From the NCBI RefSeq assembly GCF_047495875.1, contig NC_092458.1, positions 105,650,227 to 105,714,226 on the forward strand: a stretch of 64,000 nt of DNA, written 5' to 3'. Positions 51,801 to 63,055 of the stretch are shown piece after piece. Numbering within the stretch: position 1 is the stretch's first letter; each line of letters begins with the position of its first letter. The notes beneath the pieces are model-generated. The model was not told the origin of the DNA. It worked only from the letters and a program-made list of their open reading frames with translations, and ran no database searches. Both the position numbers and the translations under genes were made by a program. The stretch is from Pithys albifrons albifrons (taxonomy: Eukaryota; Chordata; Aves; Passeriformes; Thamnophilidae).

Positions 51801-54800
51801 GCAGTTGCACAAGGTTGCTCTGACATGAGGGAGGGAAGAATGAACAAAACAACCACCTCGAGAGACATGCAAAATTACACCAAGATGTAACTGCATCACA
51901 TCTGTAATGGGGCCAGGTGGAGTTTGAAATTGTGCCTCCAAACTGCACTTTAGAGCCATAAGGAACCACTTAGAAATAGTATTATAAAGTGTAAAATGAA
52001 ATGAAGGATAACTGCTACAAATACTTTTGAGCAAAAAAGAAAGCAAAGAAGATCAGAATGCAAATCCTGACACAACTTACACAAAAACCTGCCTCTCCCC
52101 AACCAAGTCTACATCAACTGCACGGGGTGTTTTGCTTTAGCTCTGCAAGTCACTTTCGTGTTACAAACTGATATTGAAAGCTTAAACAGTCACTAAGCAA
52201 TCTCATCACATGATTCGATCTTTTTCCTGCCAATTTGATGGCATTTAAAAGGGAACTGAATGAAGCAGATCACTTGCAGTGTGAGTGCGTTGTGCACATC
52301 TGTCAGTCAATGCATCAGGGAGCTCAGTACAATCAAACACTTAACTGAGCAGCCGTATTATTTTCACTTGAGTAAAGGGGTTTTGGCTTTTCCGAGCTAC
52401 TGAACAAGCAATGCTTTTTTCCCAGCACATGCAAGTTTTGCATTAAGACTGACAACTATTTCAGTAGTAGAGTTGTTTTTTTCCTTTTTTTTTTATTTTA
52501 GGTTATTTTCTTGTTGTTGGTGGGATTTTTCTAATAAAGAGGTGAGGCATCACAGTGACAGAAGAAAGTATCTGTCTGCCCACTCCTGCTTCCTTCCCTG
52601 TCCCACTCCCATCATGTAAGAGGGAAAGTAATTAGCTCAAAGAATCTGCCCTAAACTGACACAAAGTTAAGTACTCATTTAAAAAATTAGGAAGATTTTA
52701 AAATATGTACTTACACACACATTATTTTTACACACCTTAAAACAATTGAGGTGAAACAGTCCTTGCGGCTTATACTGTTAATACATGTAAAACAAAGAAC
52801 TGAAGACGCAGAACACATGACATTTCAATTCCCTACGCAAACCAACTCTGCAAAAGTTCAAACAGTTGTGAATTTATCAAGTTCCCATCCTTCCTCCAAC
52901 AACAAACAGTTCTCATTGATTAATCACTTTTTCAGTATTCTAAGCAGAGGCTTTAACTACAGGACATTAAAAATACATCTATTAAAAAAATTTAACAGCA
53001 AGTGGAACTGCAAAGCTTGTGACCATCATGTATCTCAGATGCTTAACAGTAACTAAAAGATATCACAGTAACAGTGAATGGCTCCGCTATCAGGCAATAA
53101 AGCTCCAAATCTTGCCTGTATCACATGATCCAGTAAGTAGGTGGCACAGGAAAAAGTCAATAGTAAAAATATACTCCACCCACATGTGCTTGAGGTTCCA
53201 GTTGACACTCCTTAGTTACACTTTATCTCATTGAGCTGAATCAGGAAAAGGAACAGGTAGAAAACTGACCTCACAAAAATTTAATCGTTTTCTGTCTCTG
53301 AAACTCCTTTAACTGGCTTACTATGGAGCCAGATGAATGCCAAGTACAACTTCAAATAGGATGCAAAAATAATCTTTGAGGTCATATCTAGCCATCTGAC
53401 TGACTGCCTGATTTAGTGATGTAGTCTGACTTCCCAGCTAAGCTCCCCCCAGTCCAGGGTTTTACAGTCATTTTTCTCCTATGGGAAGATGCTGATCAAA
53501 CAGAATGGGTTTTCCTCCTAATGCTCCTCCACTGTGCTTCCTGCCCTGTAGCAGTACAGGCTGATGGCACAACTGTTTCTTGTTTCAAATCATGTGATCT
53601 AACCAATTAAAAAATTCACATTTCAGCAATTGAGACCCATTTTCCACACACTCACACCATCAAGACATTTGTGCAGTAAAGGAAAGGACCAGCAAGGAAG
53701 CAGGGGCTGCTTCTGTTCCAGCTGCTACTGAAACACATTTCACAGAACTATGGCTTCACTGCCACTTACTCCCATGGCAACAGGCTTAAGTGGCCCTTCT
53801 TTCAGTCATCCTCTGAAAGATGCAAATGAGTAAAAACAGGAATTCCATAAAAAGAAAAAAAAAAAGAGGAAAAAAAAGGAAGAGTAACTACAAGCTCTTA
53901 CAAGCTGGTGAGCCACATAATTGTCCTCATTTATAATCACAGAATTGTTAGGATTGGAAGGGACCTCTGGAGATGATCTACTCCAAGTCCCCTGCCAAGG
54001 CAGGGTCGCGTATAATATTTCACACAGCATTTAAAAGCTCCATGAAATCAACCAGAAGTTGCAACAAGAGCAAAAAGAATCCCTGTCATTAAAAGCTTAT
54101 GAATGCATGCAATCAACAAATGATTAGTTAATATGTTGAAACAATACTGACCTCAAAAACAAGTATTCCAGTCTGTACAAATCTCTCTATGCACTGTGGC
54201 AAAAAAGTTTTGAAAATTCCCAATACTGAGGCAGATTTCAAGATATTCAGAATTAATTCTTTGAAGCATGAATGGCATCAGTAGCAAAGTGTCTGCTCAT
54301 ATAAGAATATATTTCTTGTAAAGCGGCAATAGACATTTAAAGCAGACATTTGGGAGTGGGAGTTTCATCTCTCTATTAAGTGGACTTGGCTGTGGATGAG
54401 GCTGTGATAAGAACTGAATTGAAGACAGAGAGGCAGCCGAAGTTTGATGCAACACAGACGAAGCTAGCATGGGGAGGGTGGGCAGTCAGAGGAGACCAAA
54501 GTGAGGAGCTATAATAATCTCTACAGCAGCATTCTGAATGCATAAAATACCTTCTGATAAACACAGATCAGTCAAGGTAAAACCACTAATTCAAATGTCA
54601 CGGTCGATGTCACAGCAGTTGACTAATAGTTGATTACATCATTTCTAGTTAAAGTCTATCAGACTTCTTAAAATACTTTAAATCTGGGAAACCTAACAAT
54701 TCCTGAGCTTCAGAAAACTTTTATTGTTAATGGACACTTTAGAACAACTTGAACCCTGCAAGTTGTTTGTAACTACTGCCCAACAGATGCAGCACACCAG

Positions 54801-57800
54801 GTTTAGCAACTAAAAGACTGGGATAAGAATGATCATTAAACTCCTGTGGTAGTCAACTTTCTCCTAATTTAAGCTTCTGTAAGATCCTGTTGCATGCATA
54901 AAAACATGAACAGGCTTAAGTTCTTTATTATACTTATTTGACAATGTGCATTAGCCACCAAATGCTGACTTGCCATGCCTGCATCAGGTTCTACTCCTGC
55001 ATGCACACTATTGGAATTACTTCTGCAAGCCTAATAATAGTCCAGAACCCACAAGCTTTTCCTGAAGCTTACCAGAACTCCAATTCTATTTAAAAGCCTA
55101 CTATTCTATTAATAAAGCATCACATATTGCAGAATTTCAACAGAGTACAAAATTACCTACTACTACCACTGCAAACAAAAAAACCCAAAATGCACACAAA
55201 CCCAGAAAACTCACTACATGAACAACAATAAGAGATATTCCTATAGGCTAAAGAAATTCCTGCCTAGTCATTTACCTTAAAACTCTATTCAAACTCTTAT
55301 CCACAGTTTGGGCATTTAGATGCCCAGCATTACTGTTTTGTAAAACATATCTTCCAAAGATTAAATGGATTGCAATGTACGTAATCACTTTTTTATACCT
55401 ATACAAAGATAGATACTGATCTGTTAATATTTTAGTAATTGAAAATTTGTGTTCTGACATTACACATTTTTCCAAATTTAACAGTTGTAGGTCAGTACCT
55501 TATTTGTTAAATCAGGATCATGAGTTTGGCACCTATATTTATTCTTGGTCTTATAAAACTCTACCTAAATCTGAATTTCCAACAAATGGAATGAGATTAT
55601 TTCCACAACACTATAAAACCAGGAAGCTGGTACCACACCACAGGATGTCACACTTAACATAGAGAGCTGGATGAAGGAGGAAGTGGGGACACTCAGAGTG
55701 ATGGCCATTTATTTGTCTTCCTAAGTCACCTGTGGATGTGACAGAGACCTGCCCTTCTGAAGATGGCTGAATACCGGTCTGACCATGGAAGTAGTGAATG
55801 AATTCCTTATTTTGATTTGCTTGCATGCATGGAATTTGCTTTCCCTATTAAACTGTCTTCATCTCCACCCACAAGTGTCCTCACTTTTACCCTTCTGATT
55901 CCCTCCCCCATCCCAGCACAAGGGGAGCGAATGACCATCTGGGTGGTCCTTAGTTGCTTGCTAGAGTTAAACCACAACAGCCATAAACCCAAGTAAAGAC
56001 TTCAGCACCTAGACAATCCTTCACTGCCAACAGCTTTCACTCAACTGCACAAAAACTAGCCTCCTCTAACTCTGGTCCATATGGAGAACAGCAGCTCACT
56101 GGCATCCACTCCCTCAGGGAAGGAAGTCATGTCTACCTGGAGCAGAGACCCAGAAGTATTAACTCAATCTGATGGGAAAAAAACACAAGCAAGCTCAGAG
56201 GACATATCAGCTCAAATGATTTACATATTATTCAATTATTTCCTTCAGAGGAATGTGAAATATATGTCTTTTAGAGTAGAGTCATCCAACAAGAGACGAA
56301 TCTGTGTTTTGACTAGGAGTACTACTTCAGTTACAAAGTTACCCAATTTCACACTGAAGTCTGAAGACACCTGTATCCTTCAGTAGAACTAAATCATACA
56401 GTTTTGTTCTGTTTGACATTTCCTCATATACTAATAATTCCTAGCATTTTGGTACCATAGCCTTCAATATCCTACCAGTGATTCAGCTCAATCCACTACA
56501 TACAGTTCTAGTCACAAAAAGCTATTTTCAAAGCTTTTGTTACATCTAGTGTTTTAATATAAATGCAGATTACTAACATTGTCAACTAAATACTAGTAGT
56601 ACTCATAGCTTTTACATAGCATCTATCTTCAAACTCTGCTTAGGGAAACAGAATTAAAGCAGAACTACCTCGTCCCTTTCATGCAGGAGATCAGAGGTCA
56701 CCATTCCATGATGGATACAGAATTTTGATCCTATGAGTAATTTCCCAAAACAGCAGTGACATCAACGTAGGCACTAACATTACAAAAGGAAATAAAAACT
56801 GGCCCCCTGACACCACTGATACACATTTTACCGTGACCCTGAACCTCTCCATGGGTGTATTGTAACCTTACGTAGTTTCACACAAGTTTGGGTCAACTTT
56901 AGTGGAAACTTCCTCTTTTTCAAAGATATGCTTAGGAAACATTCACATGGCAGCCAAGTTCATTACAGGAACGTAGTAACACCTAATATTTGAGGCATAG
57001 AACACTCACATAAATTTTAGTAGCCCTAGCACGCTCGGTTTGGTTTGTGTGCTTTTGGGGTTTGGTCGGTAGCTTTTTTTTTTTTCTCCTCAGAGAATAT
57101 CTACTCCTTTGTTTTCTTTCATTACAGCAAACCAAACGAGCTTAGGTCCATCCAATTCAACTCCTTCCTTTCTGCCCTCAAATCCTAACTCCTTTCGCCC
57201 ACAGGGTTCAACCACGGCCATCGGGTCTGGACAACTGGGGTCCGAGGGTTCTCTGGGAGCCACCCAGAGGGCAAACACAGAACCAGCGTAGGGGCTGGAG
57301 GCATTTTGTACGCTTTTTACTCCGGTGTCCCCGCGTGGCGCTCGCTCCGCCGCCGCTCTGCGGGGAGCGATGTGGGGCGGGCACCGCCGCAAAGCGGCCC
57401 CGGCCCCGCCGAGGGACCCCCGGGGGGGCGGCGGAGGAAGGGGAGGGGGCGGTAGGAGATGAGATGAGATCAGATAAGGGGCGGCAAAAGATAAGGGGCT
57501 GCAGAAGACGGAGCTCGACAGCGGCGGCAGTGCGGGCATCGTGTGAACAAAGCCCAGGTCGGCTCCGCGATGCGGCCGCGCCGCCAGCGCCCGCACCGAG
57601 CACACACCGCGCCCCGGGAAGGGCACGGCACAGGGGCTGCCGGAGACGAAAGAATACACACAGAGTGAAGATCGCACATTCATTCACACATGGGTCAGAC
57701 CTCACCACACACACACACACGGAGGTGCGGCGCACACCGGCCACCGGGGCGGACACCGGCGGGGCAGCAGCGTTGGCCGCCCCGCCGCGCTTTCTCCCAT

Positions 57801-57984
57801 CCCGACAGAGCTGTCGCTGTCGCCTCCCTGATTCCCTCTCTCCCTCTCTCTCTCCCTTCATCTAGTCCTTTCCCTTCCCTTCTCCTCCCTTCCCTCCAGT
57901 CCAGTCCCGTCCCCTCCACCTGCGCCCACCTGCGGAGTAGAGCAGCAGGAAGCTCAGCCCGAGCAGCAGCCGCGGTGGCTCCAT
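36587..57984 (-). CDS. CXADR: CXADR (CAR), complete seven-exon coding gene
   Basis: This is the single-pass Ig-superfamily cell adhesion protein of epithelial tight junctions and cardiac intercalated discs. It binds homophilically and in other species serves as a receptor for coxsackie B viruses and adenoviruses. Seven exons with GT-AG borders give 1116 nt (371 aa plus stop), close to the human protein (365 aa). Visible parts are a signal peptide (about residues 1-19), an Ig V domain with cysteines near 46 and 125, and an Ig C2 domain with cysteines near 167 and 217 plus an extra pair near 151 and 228. A transmembrane helix spans about 242-262 and is followed by a CC pair and a basic stretch. 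The cytoplasmic tail contains [11 protein letters not shown] and ends in GSIV, a class I PDZ ligand. Intron phases are 1, 0, 1, 1, 1 and 2. Intron 1 is about 16.8 kb. All splice borders were read by eye. Identification is secure from the TM and tail segments. Confidence 0.97.
37218..37356 (-). CDS. CXADR: CXADR coding exon 6 (transmembrane helix)
   Basis: The acceptor is CTGTTCTAG and the donor GTAGCA. The exon is 139 nt, phase 1 in and phase 2 out. It encodes the membrane-spanning segment, which includes [10 protein letters not shown], then [17 protein letters not shown] and HHDIR. The paired cysteines at the inner membrane face are where CXADR is palmitoylated in mammals. This exon is the strongest identifier of the gene. 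Confidence 0.98.
37625..37747 (-). CDS. CXADR: CXADR coding exon 5 (Ig C2, second half)
   Basis: The acceptor is TTGTTTGTAG and the donor GTAAGT. The exon is 123 nt, phase 1 on both sides. It encodes the end of the C2 domain with [13 protein letters not shown] (second C2 cysteine near residue 217, sequon NAS) and RVGTDEC (extra cysteine near 228), then the short extracellular stalk. Confidence 0.96.
38033..38130. repeat. Direct-duplication copy B (CXADR intron 4)
   Basis: Second copy of the ~100-bp segment at 35896-35990, in the same orientation. It may be an unnamed short interspersed repeat or a local duplication. Confidence 0.7.
39554..39709 (-). CDS. CXADR: CXADR coding exon 4 (Ig C2, first half)
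   Basis: The acceptor is TTATTAG and the donor is GTACTG, a weaker donor than the others. The exon is 156 nt, phase 1 on both sides. It encodes the linker KPARTKC, then [10 protein letters not shown] and YNWRRVSG, the first cysteine and core tryptophan of the C2 domain. The additional cysteine near residue 151 pairs in homologues with the one near 228. Confidence 0.95.
40074..40278 (-). CDS. CXADR: CXADR coding exon 3 (Ig V, second half)
   Basis: A polypyrimidine-AG acceptor precedes 40278 and the donor GTAAGA follows 40074. The exon is 205 nt, phase 0 in and phase 1 out. It carries the second V-domain cysteine in [15 protein letters not shown], the hallmark DxGxYxC Ig pattern followed by the conserved KVKKAPGV of CXADR, and ends at the start of the V-C2 linker. 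Confidence 0.97.
40930..41099 (-). CDS. CXADR: CXADR coding exon 2 (Ig V, first half)
   Basis: The acceptor TTTTTATAG precedes 41099 and the donor GTAAGT follows 40930. The exon runs in phase 1 and out phase 0. It encodes the mature N-terminus and the first half of the V domain, including the TLPC cysteine (about residue 46), GPLDIEW with the core tryptophan, and [10 protein letters not shown]. The order and spacing match vertebrate CXADR. Confidence 0.96.
42003..42075 (-). repeat. Possible CR1 3' scrap in CXADR intron 1
   Basis: CCACAGCATATGCTGAGTTG followed by AAAGGGACC resembles the reverse complement of CR1 3' sequence. It is diverged, so the call is tentative. Confidence 0.45.
43838..44160 (+). 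repeat. CR1 LINE 3' fragment
   Basis: TCTAGCCAAGTGGGGGGCTG, GGACAAGGGGGCACAGG, CATCCCTGGAGG and the terminal CATTCTATGATTCTAT follow the standard order of a CR1 3' end, here on the plus strand, antisense to CXADR. Confidence 0.95.
44900..46165 (+). repeat. Decayed CR1 5' part with endonuclease-domain remnant
   Basis: The segment has pieces that read like the CR1 region before and inside ORF2. GATGGACTCCACTTGATGAA (about 45084) resembles the CR1 5' region. RVDNRL-type sequence seen here as [15 protein letters not shown] (about 45460) is followed by [15 protein letters not shown], then GHFNVPGR and NTAGH (about 45625-45665), and later [12 protein letters not shown] (about 45825). These match the order of the endonuclease domain of CR1 ORF2, broken by frameshifts. 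It lacks the RT part and the 3' end. The left border is uncertain. Confidence 0.68.
47594..47661. other. Near-perfect stem-loop in CXADR intron 1
   Basis: CTTGTTTGCAAG (47619-47630) and CTTGCAAACAAG (47637-47648) form a perfect 12-bp stem around the 6-nt loop TATCTG. Beyond an 8-nt one-sided bulge, AGGCTCTC (47603-47610) pairs with GAGAGCCT (47649-47656). Beyond a 4-nt bulge, TTTAC (47594-47598) pairs with GTAAA (47657-47661). In total 25 bp are paired. It could be a microRNA-like hairpin, a transposon end or chance. No function is assigned. Confidence 0.7.
53935..54032 (-). repeat. CR1 LINE 3' fragment in CXADR intron 1
   Basis: AATCACAGAATTGTTAGGAT followed by GGAAGGGACCTCTGGAGATGA and CCTGCCAAGGCAGGGT is a reverse-complement CR1 3' end of about 100 bp. 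Confidence 0.92.
55615..55979 (-). repeat. Truncated solo LTR of an avian ERV-L family
   Basis: On the minus strand the sequence starts TGTTGTGGTTTAACTCTAGC, followed by GGGTAAAAGTGAG, GACAGTTTAATAG, GGAATTCATTCACT and TTCAGCCATCTTCAG, in the order of a very common bird ERV-L LTR. It stops near 55615, before the 3' end of the LTR, and no internal region or partner LTR is adjacent. It lies in CXADR intron 1, antisense to none and in the same orientation as the gene. Confidence 0.85.
57704..57720. repeat. (CA)n microsatellite in CXADR intron 1
   Basis: A short run of CA dinucleotides about 210 bp into intron 1, inside the CpG island. It could be length-polymorphic. Confidence 0.85.
57831..57902. 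repeat. Pyrimidine-rich CT/CCCTT tract beside exon 1
   Basis: About 70 bp made almost only of C and T on the plus strand, hence purine-only on the transcribed CXADR strand just inside intron 1. Such tracts can adopt triplex-like structure and bind GAGA-type or PTB-type factors. That role is inference; the base bias is directly visible. Confidence 0.8.
57930..57984 (-). CDS. CXADR: CXADR coding exon 1 (signal peptide)
   Basis: The ATG is at 57984-57982. The exon encodes an 18-residue leucine-rich signal peptide starting [10 protein letters not shown] and ends in phase 1 with TCC-GCA-G followed by the donor GTGGGC. The split codon joined to exon 2 gives glycine. It lies inside the CpG island. 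No other in-frame ATG close upstream on the minus strand gives a better leader. Signal-peptide sequence is poorly conserved in this family, so the call rests on the phase match and on position at the CpG island. Confidence 0.88.
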
Positions 57985-58160
57985 GGCGCGGGTCGGACCG
58001 GCGGGCACCTCCCCGCTCCGTGGGCTCAGTCCCCGGCTCCTGGCGGGCACCTCCCCCCGCCGCCCAGCAGGTGAATCACACCCGCCCGTCACTTCCGGCC
58101 GGTCCCCGCCCCGCCGCGCCCCCCGCCTGGTCCCCGCCCCGCGGGCGGCACCTGCGGCCG
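57985..58160 (-). promoter_or_regulatory. CXADR: CXADR core promoter and 5' UTR, TATA-less, GC boxes and ETS site
   Basis: Immediately upstream of the CXADR ATG the sequence is very GC-rich and has no TATA box. It contains an ETS-type element ACTTCCGG (58091-58098, plus-strand reading) and Sp1-type boxes reading CCCCGCCCC near 58104-58112 and 58132-58140. This layout is typical of dispersed-start CpG-island promoters. The transcription start probably lies within this interval, but it is not visible directly. Confidence 0.6.
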
Positions 58161-61100
58161 CAGCGGAGCCTCACGGAGCCGACCACGACCTGTGCCCGCT
58201 CCCCGCCGGGCCGGCCGGGGCTGCCGCGACTCTCCCCGCCCGCCCCGCGGCACGGACGGGGCGCCACTGTGGCTCGAACAGCGGCCGCGGTGCGCCGGGT
58301 CCCGTCGGCGGTGCCGTCCCCTGCGAGCGCCCAAGTGCCTTGTCCCGGTCCCCATGGCAACGCCGCGGGAGCCCCTTGTGCTCCCCTTGTGCTGCGCACA
58401 CGCCTTTCCACTGAAAGATCTGCAACTGCGGAAATCTGGCAAAGGAGACAAAAGGGAGGCGAGAGGCTTTGCGCAAGGGGGCAAGTCGGGCTCGGGACTG
58501 TAGCTGGGCGCCCAAAACGACAGCCCCATCCCATCCCAGAAAACGCGGTTTGTGCTCCACGTGTACAGCAAATCCATCACTCGCGTTTATCAGAACACAA
58601 AGCCGACTTGACCAGATTTATTTTCCATGAATCTGCTGCCATGCACGTGTTACTGTATACTGCAGTAGCACAGCTGTTAACTCCCACAGATGTGTTTCTG
58701 GCACCTGTAATGGGATAAAGTTGTGTTGGTACCCTGTCCTTTGTTAAGTCCATGCTCTGTCTGTATTGAGAACTGCCCATAACCAAATACTTACACAAAT
58801 GCAAAAGCTGTGCAGTCCAGATGGGCATTCCAAACACATTTTGGAAAGTGTTACTGATTTTCCTTTTTCTATGATGTCCATAATAAATCAAGTTCAAATA
58901 TATTTTTATCTGATTATGCTCTGTATGTAAGAGGTGAGGGCTTAAACCCCAAATTTCCTCCTGGTCTTGTTGAAAACATTAGGTTAAGTGGGTATCATAT
59001 ACTCATAGGGGCTTTTTCTGAAACACTTTGCTAAAGAGGAGGTGCTGTACCTTTCATTCAAGGGTTCCTAATGCTGAAATCAGCAGTGTCACCATTTCTG
59101 CTGGAATTATGAATATATGAATGTGCACTGACAGTTTTTCAAAAGCATTGGTTTCTCTGAGTAAGGCAGCAGCTTTTACCTGCCAGTTCTGAATTAGTTT
59201 TGTGATAAGTAGGACAAATCCATTGTCATTTTCCATGAAGGTTTAGATAAGTAGCACTTACATCTGGTAAGGACTGACAATTCCTAGTAACTCTTAGATC
59301 TCCTTTTCAAAACAAAGCTACCCAGTAAGATGCTGAATACTATCGATAAAGCATAGAATTTTATTTTGGCAGACTTTAAGCATTTCATGTAATGACAGAA
59401 CATAACTGCCTTTCCCTTCTATGAGTAGAAAGAAAATATTAATGTAATCTGAAGCTAAAGGAACCAGGATCTCAAAGCAGGGGTATTAAGAAGTTGTTTG
59501 CTTCTCTTATTTTCTGTGTGCTGCAGCCTTGTGCTTTAAAGGGTAATCTGACTCGAGTATCCCAGGCTGACTGGATGAGTAAGGTTTTTTGCTGTACATC
59601 CACTTGTGTCAACACAGAAATTATATACCATGGAAAGTATAATGAGGCAATCACAGTCATTACAGAAAGAGAAAATGATTGGTCATTAGAATGGAGATGC
59701 TCATTCTTCTGTGAAATAAATCCTAGCTGAAATTAAAATTAATACTGTAGTGCATCTAGAAAACACGAGCTCCAGATTTTGTCTAGCCTAGACAGACCTA
59801 TTCATGGTCTCATTTAAATCAAAAGCAACACTGATGCAGTCATGTTCACACTCCTGAAAATTGTTCACACTCCTGCAAATGAAAAGTACAGTGTTTAACA
59901 ACTATTTTTAAAAAGCAAAGAATCCCTTCTTCCACACCACAAACATTTGTCCAAGCTAAAAAGACATAAAGTTACCAGATTTATTTAAGGATATAGCAGC
60001 TTTTGAGTGACCTGTAGTTCCTGGTACACTAAACACAATGAGGGAATGAGACACTTGTGAAAATGACCACTTACAAAAGGAAAGTTCAGGTTCAAAACTT
60101 TTTGAACTGATCTCTACTAGTGCCAGCATATGGGATCAAGACCAGAAAAGGCTTCAGGCTGAAAGCAGAATCCAGTCAACAAGGAAAATACATACTACAG
60201 AGCAGAAGTGTGCAGTCCAGACCCACAGTCTGAAAATGAATAATTATTTAGCATTTCTCTTATGAAGAATACTGTCTCATGCTCAGGAATCTTAGGGGTT
60301 TTTGTTAAATATAAAAAATCTATTTCATGTGCTTAAGAAAAACTTCAGTACTACCCCTACATCAGTCTCAGCCTAAACTTAGAGATAGCTTGAAATAAAA
60401 CATAAAATGAATATAGTATTTTCTAAATTTTTACTTTTTTTTTCCACATGAAAAGCACAAATTTAGAAGTCATTTTAAAATGAGTTTACAAAGTGGTGTG
60501 GTGGGACTGTTTGATATATCTGGAATGAAACTTTTCAGAACCTGAATAAAATGGTTCGCAGAATTCTGCAACTTACCCCTCCTTTTTGAAGAGGAATTAT
60601 CTACCAACTTCAACCTCAGGTGTTGAAGAATTTATGTTCCCTGCTTTGGAAATCTTTCCTTATCTGCCTGATCTTCCACGAAGTGGAATTACTATTGGTT
60701 TAGTTGTTTGAGGGGAAGGGTGAAAGAGTATGAAGTGAAGTTACTCATGGACTAAACCTGCAGAAGCAGTGAAATAGAAATCATTCACGCTTGTGTTACA
60801 CAGATCGTGCAGGACATGACTGTGCCATAAAGACAAACAGGCTGATTTTGTGTTTCAGTTTCTGTCCTATACTGGAGGGATCAGATGTGCTTAGTCACTA
60901 CAATTCCTGAGAGAATATTCCTCACAGTACTGCGCAGTTCCTAGCATGGGTAACAACATGTCTCAAGAAGGGCAAAAGAAAAAAATAGGGAAGATAAACA
61001 GAAGTAGTAAACACCATCCTTAGTAGTTTAGGTCTGGAATTCTACTTGTAGGAGGGAGTGATTGCATTTTTTTTCTGGACACATTTTCCTCTTGATCAGC

Positions 61101-61453
61101 AAACTATACTGCTTTACTCTATAATTTAGGTCAGAGCCAGCGTAAGCGAAGACACAGGTATATTTGGCCAGGAGAAGAAGAGTGGAGTAGGAGAGTGGGA
61201 CCATTTCTGTTCCACAGTTGCAGGATGCTGATGTTCATGAGAATCTACCTGGAGTTTGGTCATTTAAATTGGAGGTGCCACAATCCTGCTGTCCCCGAAC
61301 CCAAAACCTCCTGTGTGTGTGCTTGAGCTCAGGACACTAGTGGATGAGATAGTTTGGGAAGCCAGGCTGGCCAAAGATGAAGACCTTTTGTTTTCAGCTG
61401 TCTGGGCTTCTTGAACTGTTTTCCTCCTTATTTACCTGAGTGCCAGCTGGCAT

Positions 61454-61512
61454 GAAAAAAAAAAAAAAACAAAAAACAAAAAAACCCCCAAACCAACCAA
61501 AACAAACAAATG
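61454..61512. repeat. A-rich / AAAC-type simple repeat
   Basis: A run of A followed by CAAAAAAC and CCAAACC units. The adjoining lysine-rich open frame is an artefact of this tract. Confidence 0.8.
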
Positions 61513-62844
61513 AAGGCTGGGTGGCAGGGAAAGGGCAGGACTGTGAATCAGCTGTGGATCAGATTAGGTTGGCATCACATCCAGAGCTATGTGAAGGGGA
61601 AGGTCTAGCCTGTGCAACCATTTTTTCCAAAATAATTTTGGCATTGCTTATACTGGCATCCATGCCCTGATAAGGAATGGGCACTTGCTGTACTAAGCTT
61701 TTTGGTGCTATCTGTTCTCATCAGCATTATTTAGCCTAGCCTCGGGCAAATTAGGCTGATATGATAAAATAACTGCCAAAACCAAGAGATAATCTGCATT
61801 AAGGTCTCATCACCTTGGGCAGATTACAGCAAAGGATTTTAGAAGGAAAAATTACAATGTGAAGAGTATTTCATAATAAAGCTTTGAGTGAAGACTCTTA
61901 ACATTATGTCCCAACTGGCAGACCATGGAGTAGCATCCAACTCCTGCGAGCAGCCTTCCAACCTCCTGCCTGGCACAGGTCCAGTGAAGGATCACCACCC
62001 TCTTCCTCATCCCACCTTCCCCAGGGAGCACACCCCGGCAATGCCTTGGAGGAGTCAGGGAGATACAAGCCCAGGGTGATGGGATGACCGGGTTCCACCT
62101 TTTCTTTACAAATCCTGGGCCCTTTCCAATGAAGCTTTCATGTAACTTACAACCTTTTTATAATGATAAGTAACCACAATTCATCACTGGGGAATATCAG
62201 AAGTAAAGAAAAATTGATCCAGCAATACCGGGGATTTAGTTGTCTTTAATTCAGGTTAGTGTTTTGCAGAGATGTTTTGTTCAAGAGTTAAAATAACAGC
62301 TTTCACATATAGCACCTCAATCAAGTGACAATTGCTCTCTGGGTAAAACACACACCTTGCCATGCTCTTCTTTTTGGAGAGAAAGTTTATAGCAAAGATG
62401 GTTTAAGAGACCAGAAATTTACACTTTTGTCTCCCTGTGATATTAATGCTCAGAAATATAATTTGCTTTGAATAATTTTCTTTCAGGGGTTACATGGATG
62501 TTTGCATCATTTTGACACAGAAACAGCAGAAAGAGGAAAGAAGAGTAGTCCCCTGTCAGTGGTGGTTAGAGTTAACCCAGACTTAGAGCTTTATATTTAC
62601 ACTGTGAAAAGGAAGCAAGATCCATAAAAAATAAAGTAGATTTGGTTTGTTTGAAGTCCAGAGGAGGAGTACATAGTATAGAAATATGTGTGCTACACAT
62701 CTTTTGTTAGTTATACATTGGAGATTTATTTGTATTCCAACTTGCATTGTATATGTACGTGGCAGTAAAAATGCAATGTCTGCTGGCTGAACATTAATAC
62801 AATAGACAAGACAGACCTGTCCTGTTGCAAACTATTTTTCTGAG

Positions 62845-63055
62845 CTTATATTCATCACAGTGACAGCTCGATTGAAGAAATTTTCCCTTAAAGGGAGAAA
62901 GATGTGATGAGAAAGTGCAACATTAGCAGCTGATCTGAAGGTCTCCAGTTTGAACCCATTACTCCTTTTCCTATCACTACAGTTCCTGATGAAGAGTACC
63001 TTTCCAGATTCCTTTTAGGTCCCCTTCTACTGGAAGGAATCCTTCAGGGAGTACA
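62845..63055 (-). repeat. CR1 LINE internal fragment upstream of CXADR
   Basis: CCAGTTTGAACCCATTACTC, CCTATCACTACAG and AGATTCCTTTTAGGTCCCC are in the order of the CR1 3' region read in reverse complement. The terminal 8-mer end is missing. Confidence 0.75.

Larger units (their letters stand above)
41100..57929 (-). other. CXADR: CXADR intron 1 (16.8 kb)
   Basis: It spans from the donor GTGGGC after exon 1 to the acceptor TTTTTATAG before exon 2. It carries four CR1 pieces, a solo ERV-L LTR, the 47.6-kb hairpin, and the GC-rich start with CA and CT tracts. An AAAT-type microsatellite lies at about 49568-49590. No other exon could be supported within it. Confidence 0.9.
57320..58520. other. 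CpG island over CXADR exon 1
   Basis: GC content and CpG density rise sharply here compared with the A/T-rich surroundings and drop again after about 58.5 kb. The island covers exon 1, the promoter and the start of intron 1. Long open frames on both strands in this interval are what GC-rich DNA produces and are not supported as genes. Confidence 0.9.

Noticed and set aside
57090..58718. Several long overlapping open frames on both strands (up to 342 codons)
   Set aside because: They lie in the CpG island, are rich in Ala, Pro, Arg and Gly, overlap on both strands, and have no domain. They are explained by GC content; only the short exon 1 frame of CXADR is supported.
61440..61670. Plus-strand open frame starting with many lysines
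   Set aside because: It starts in a poly-A/AAAC simple repeat; the remainder has no domain.
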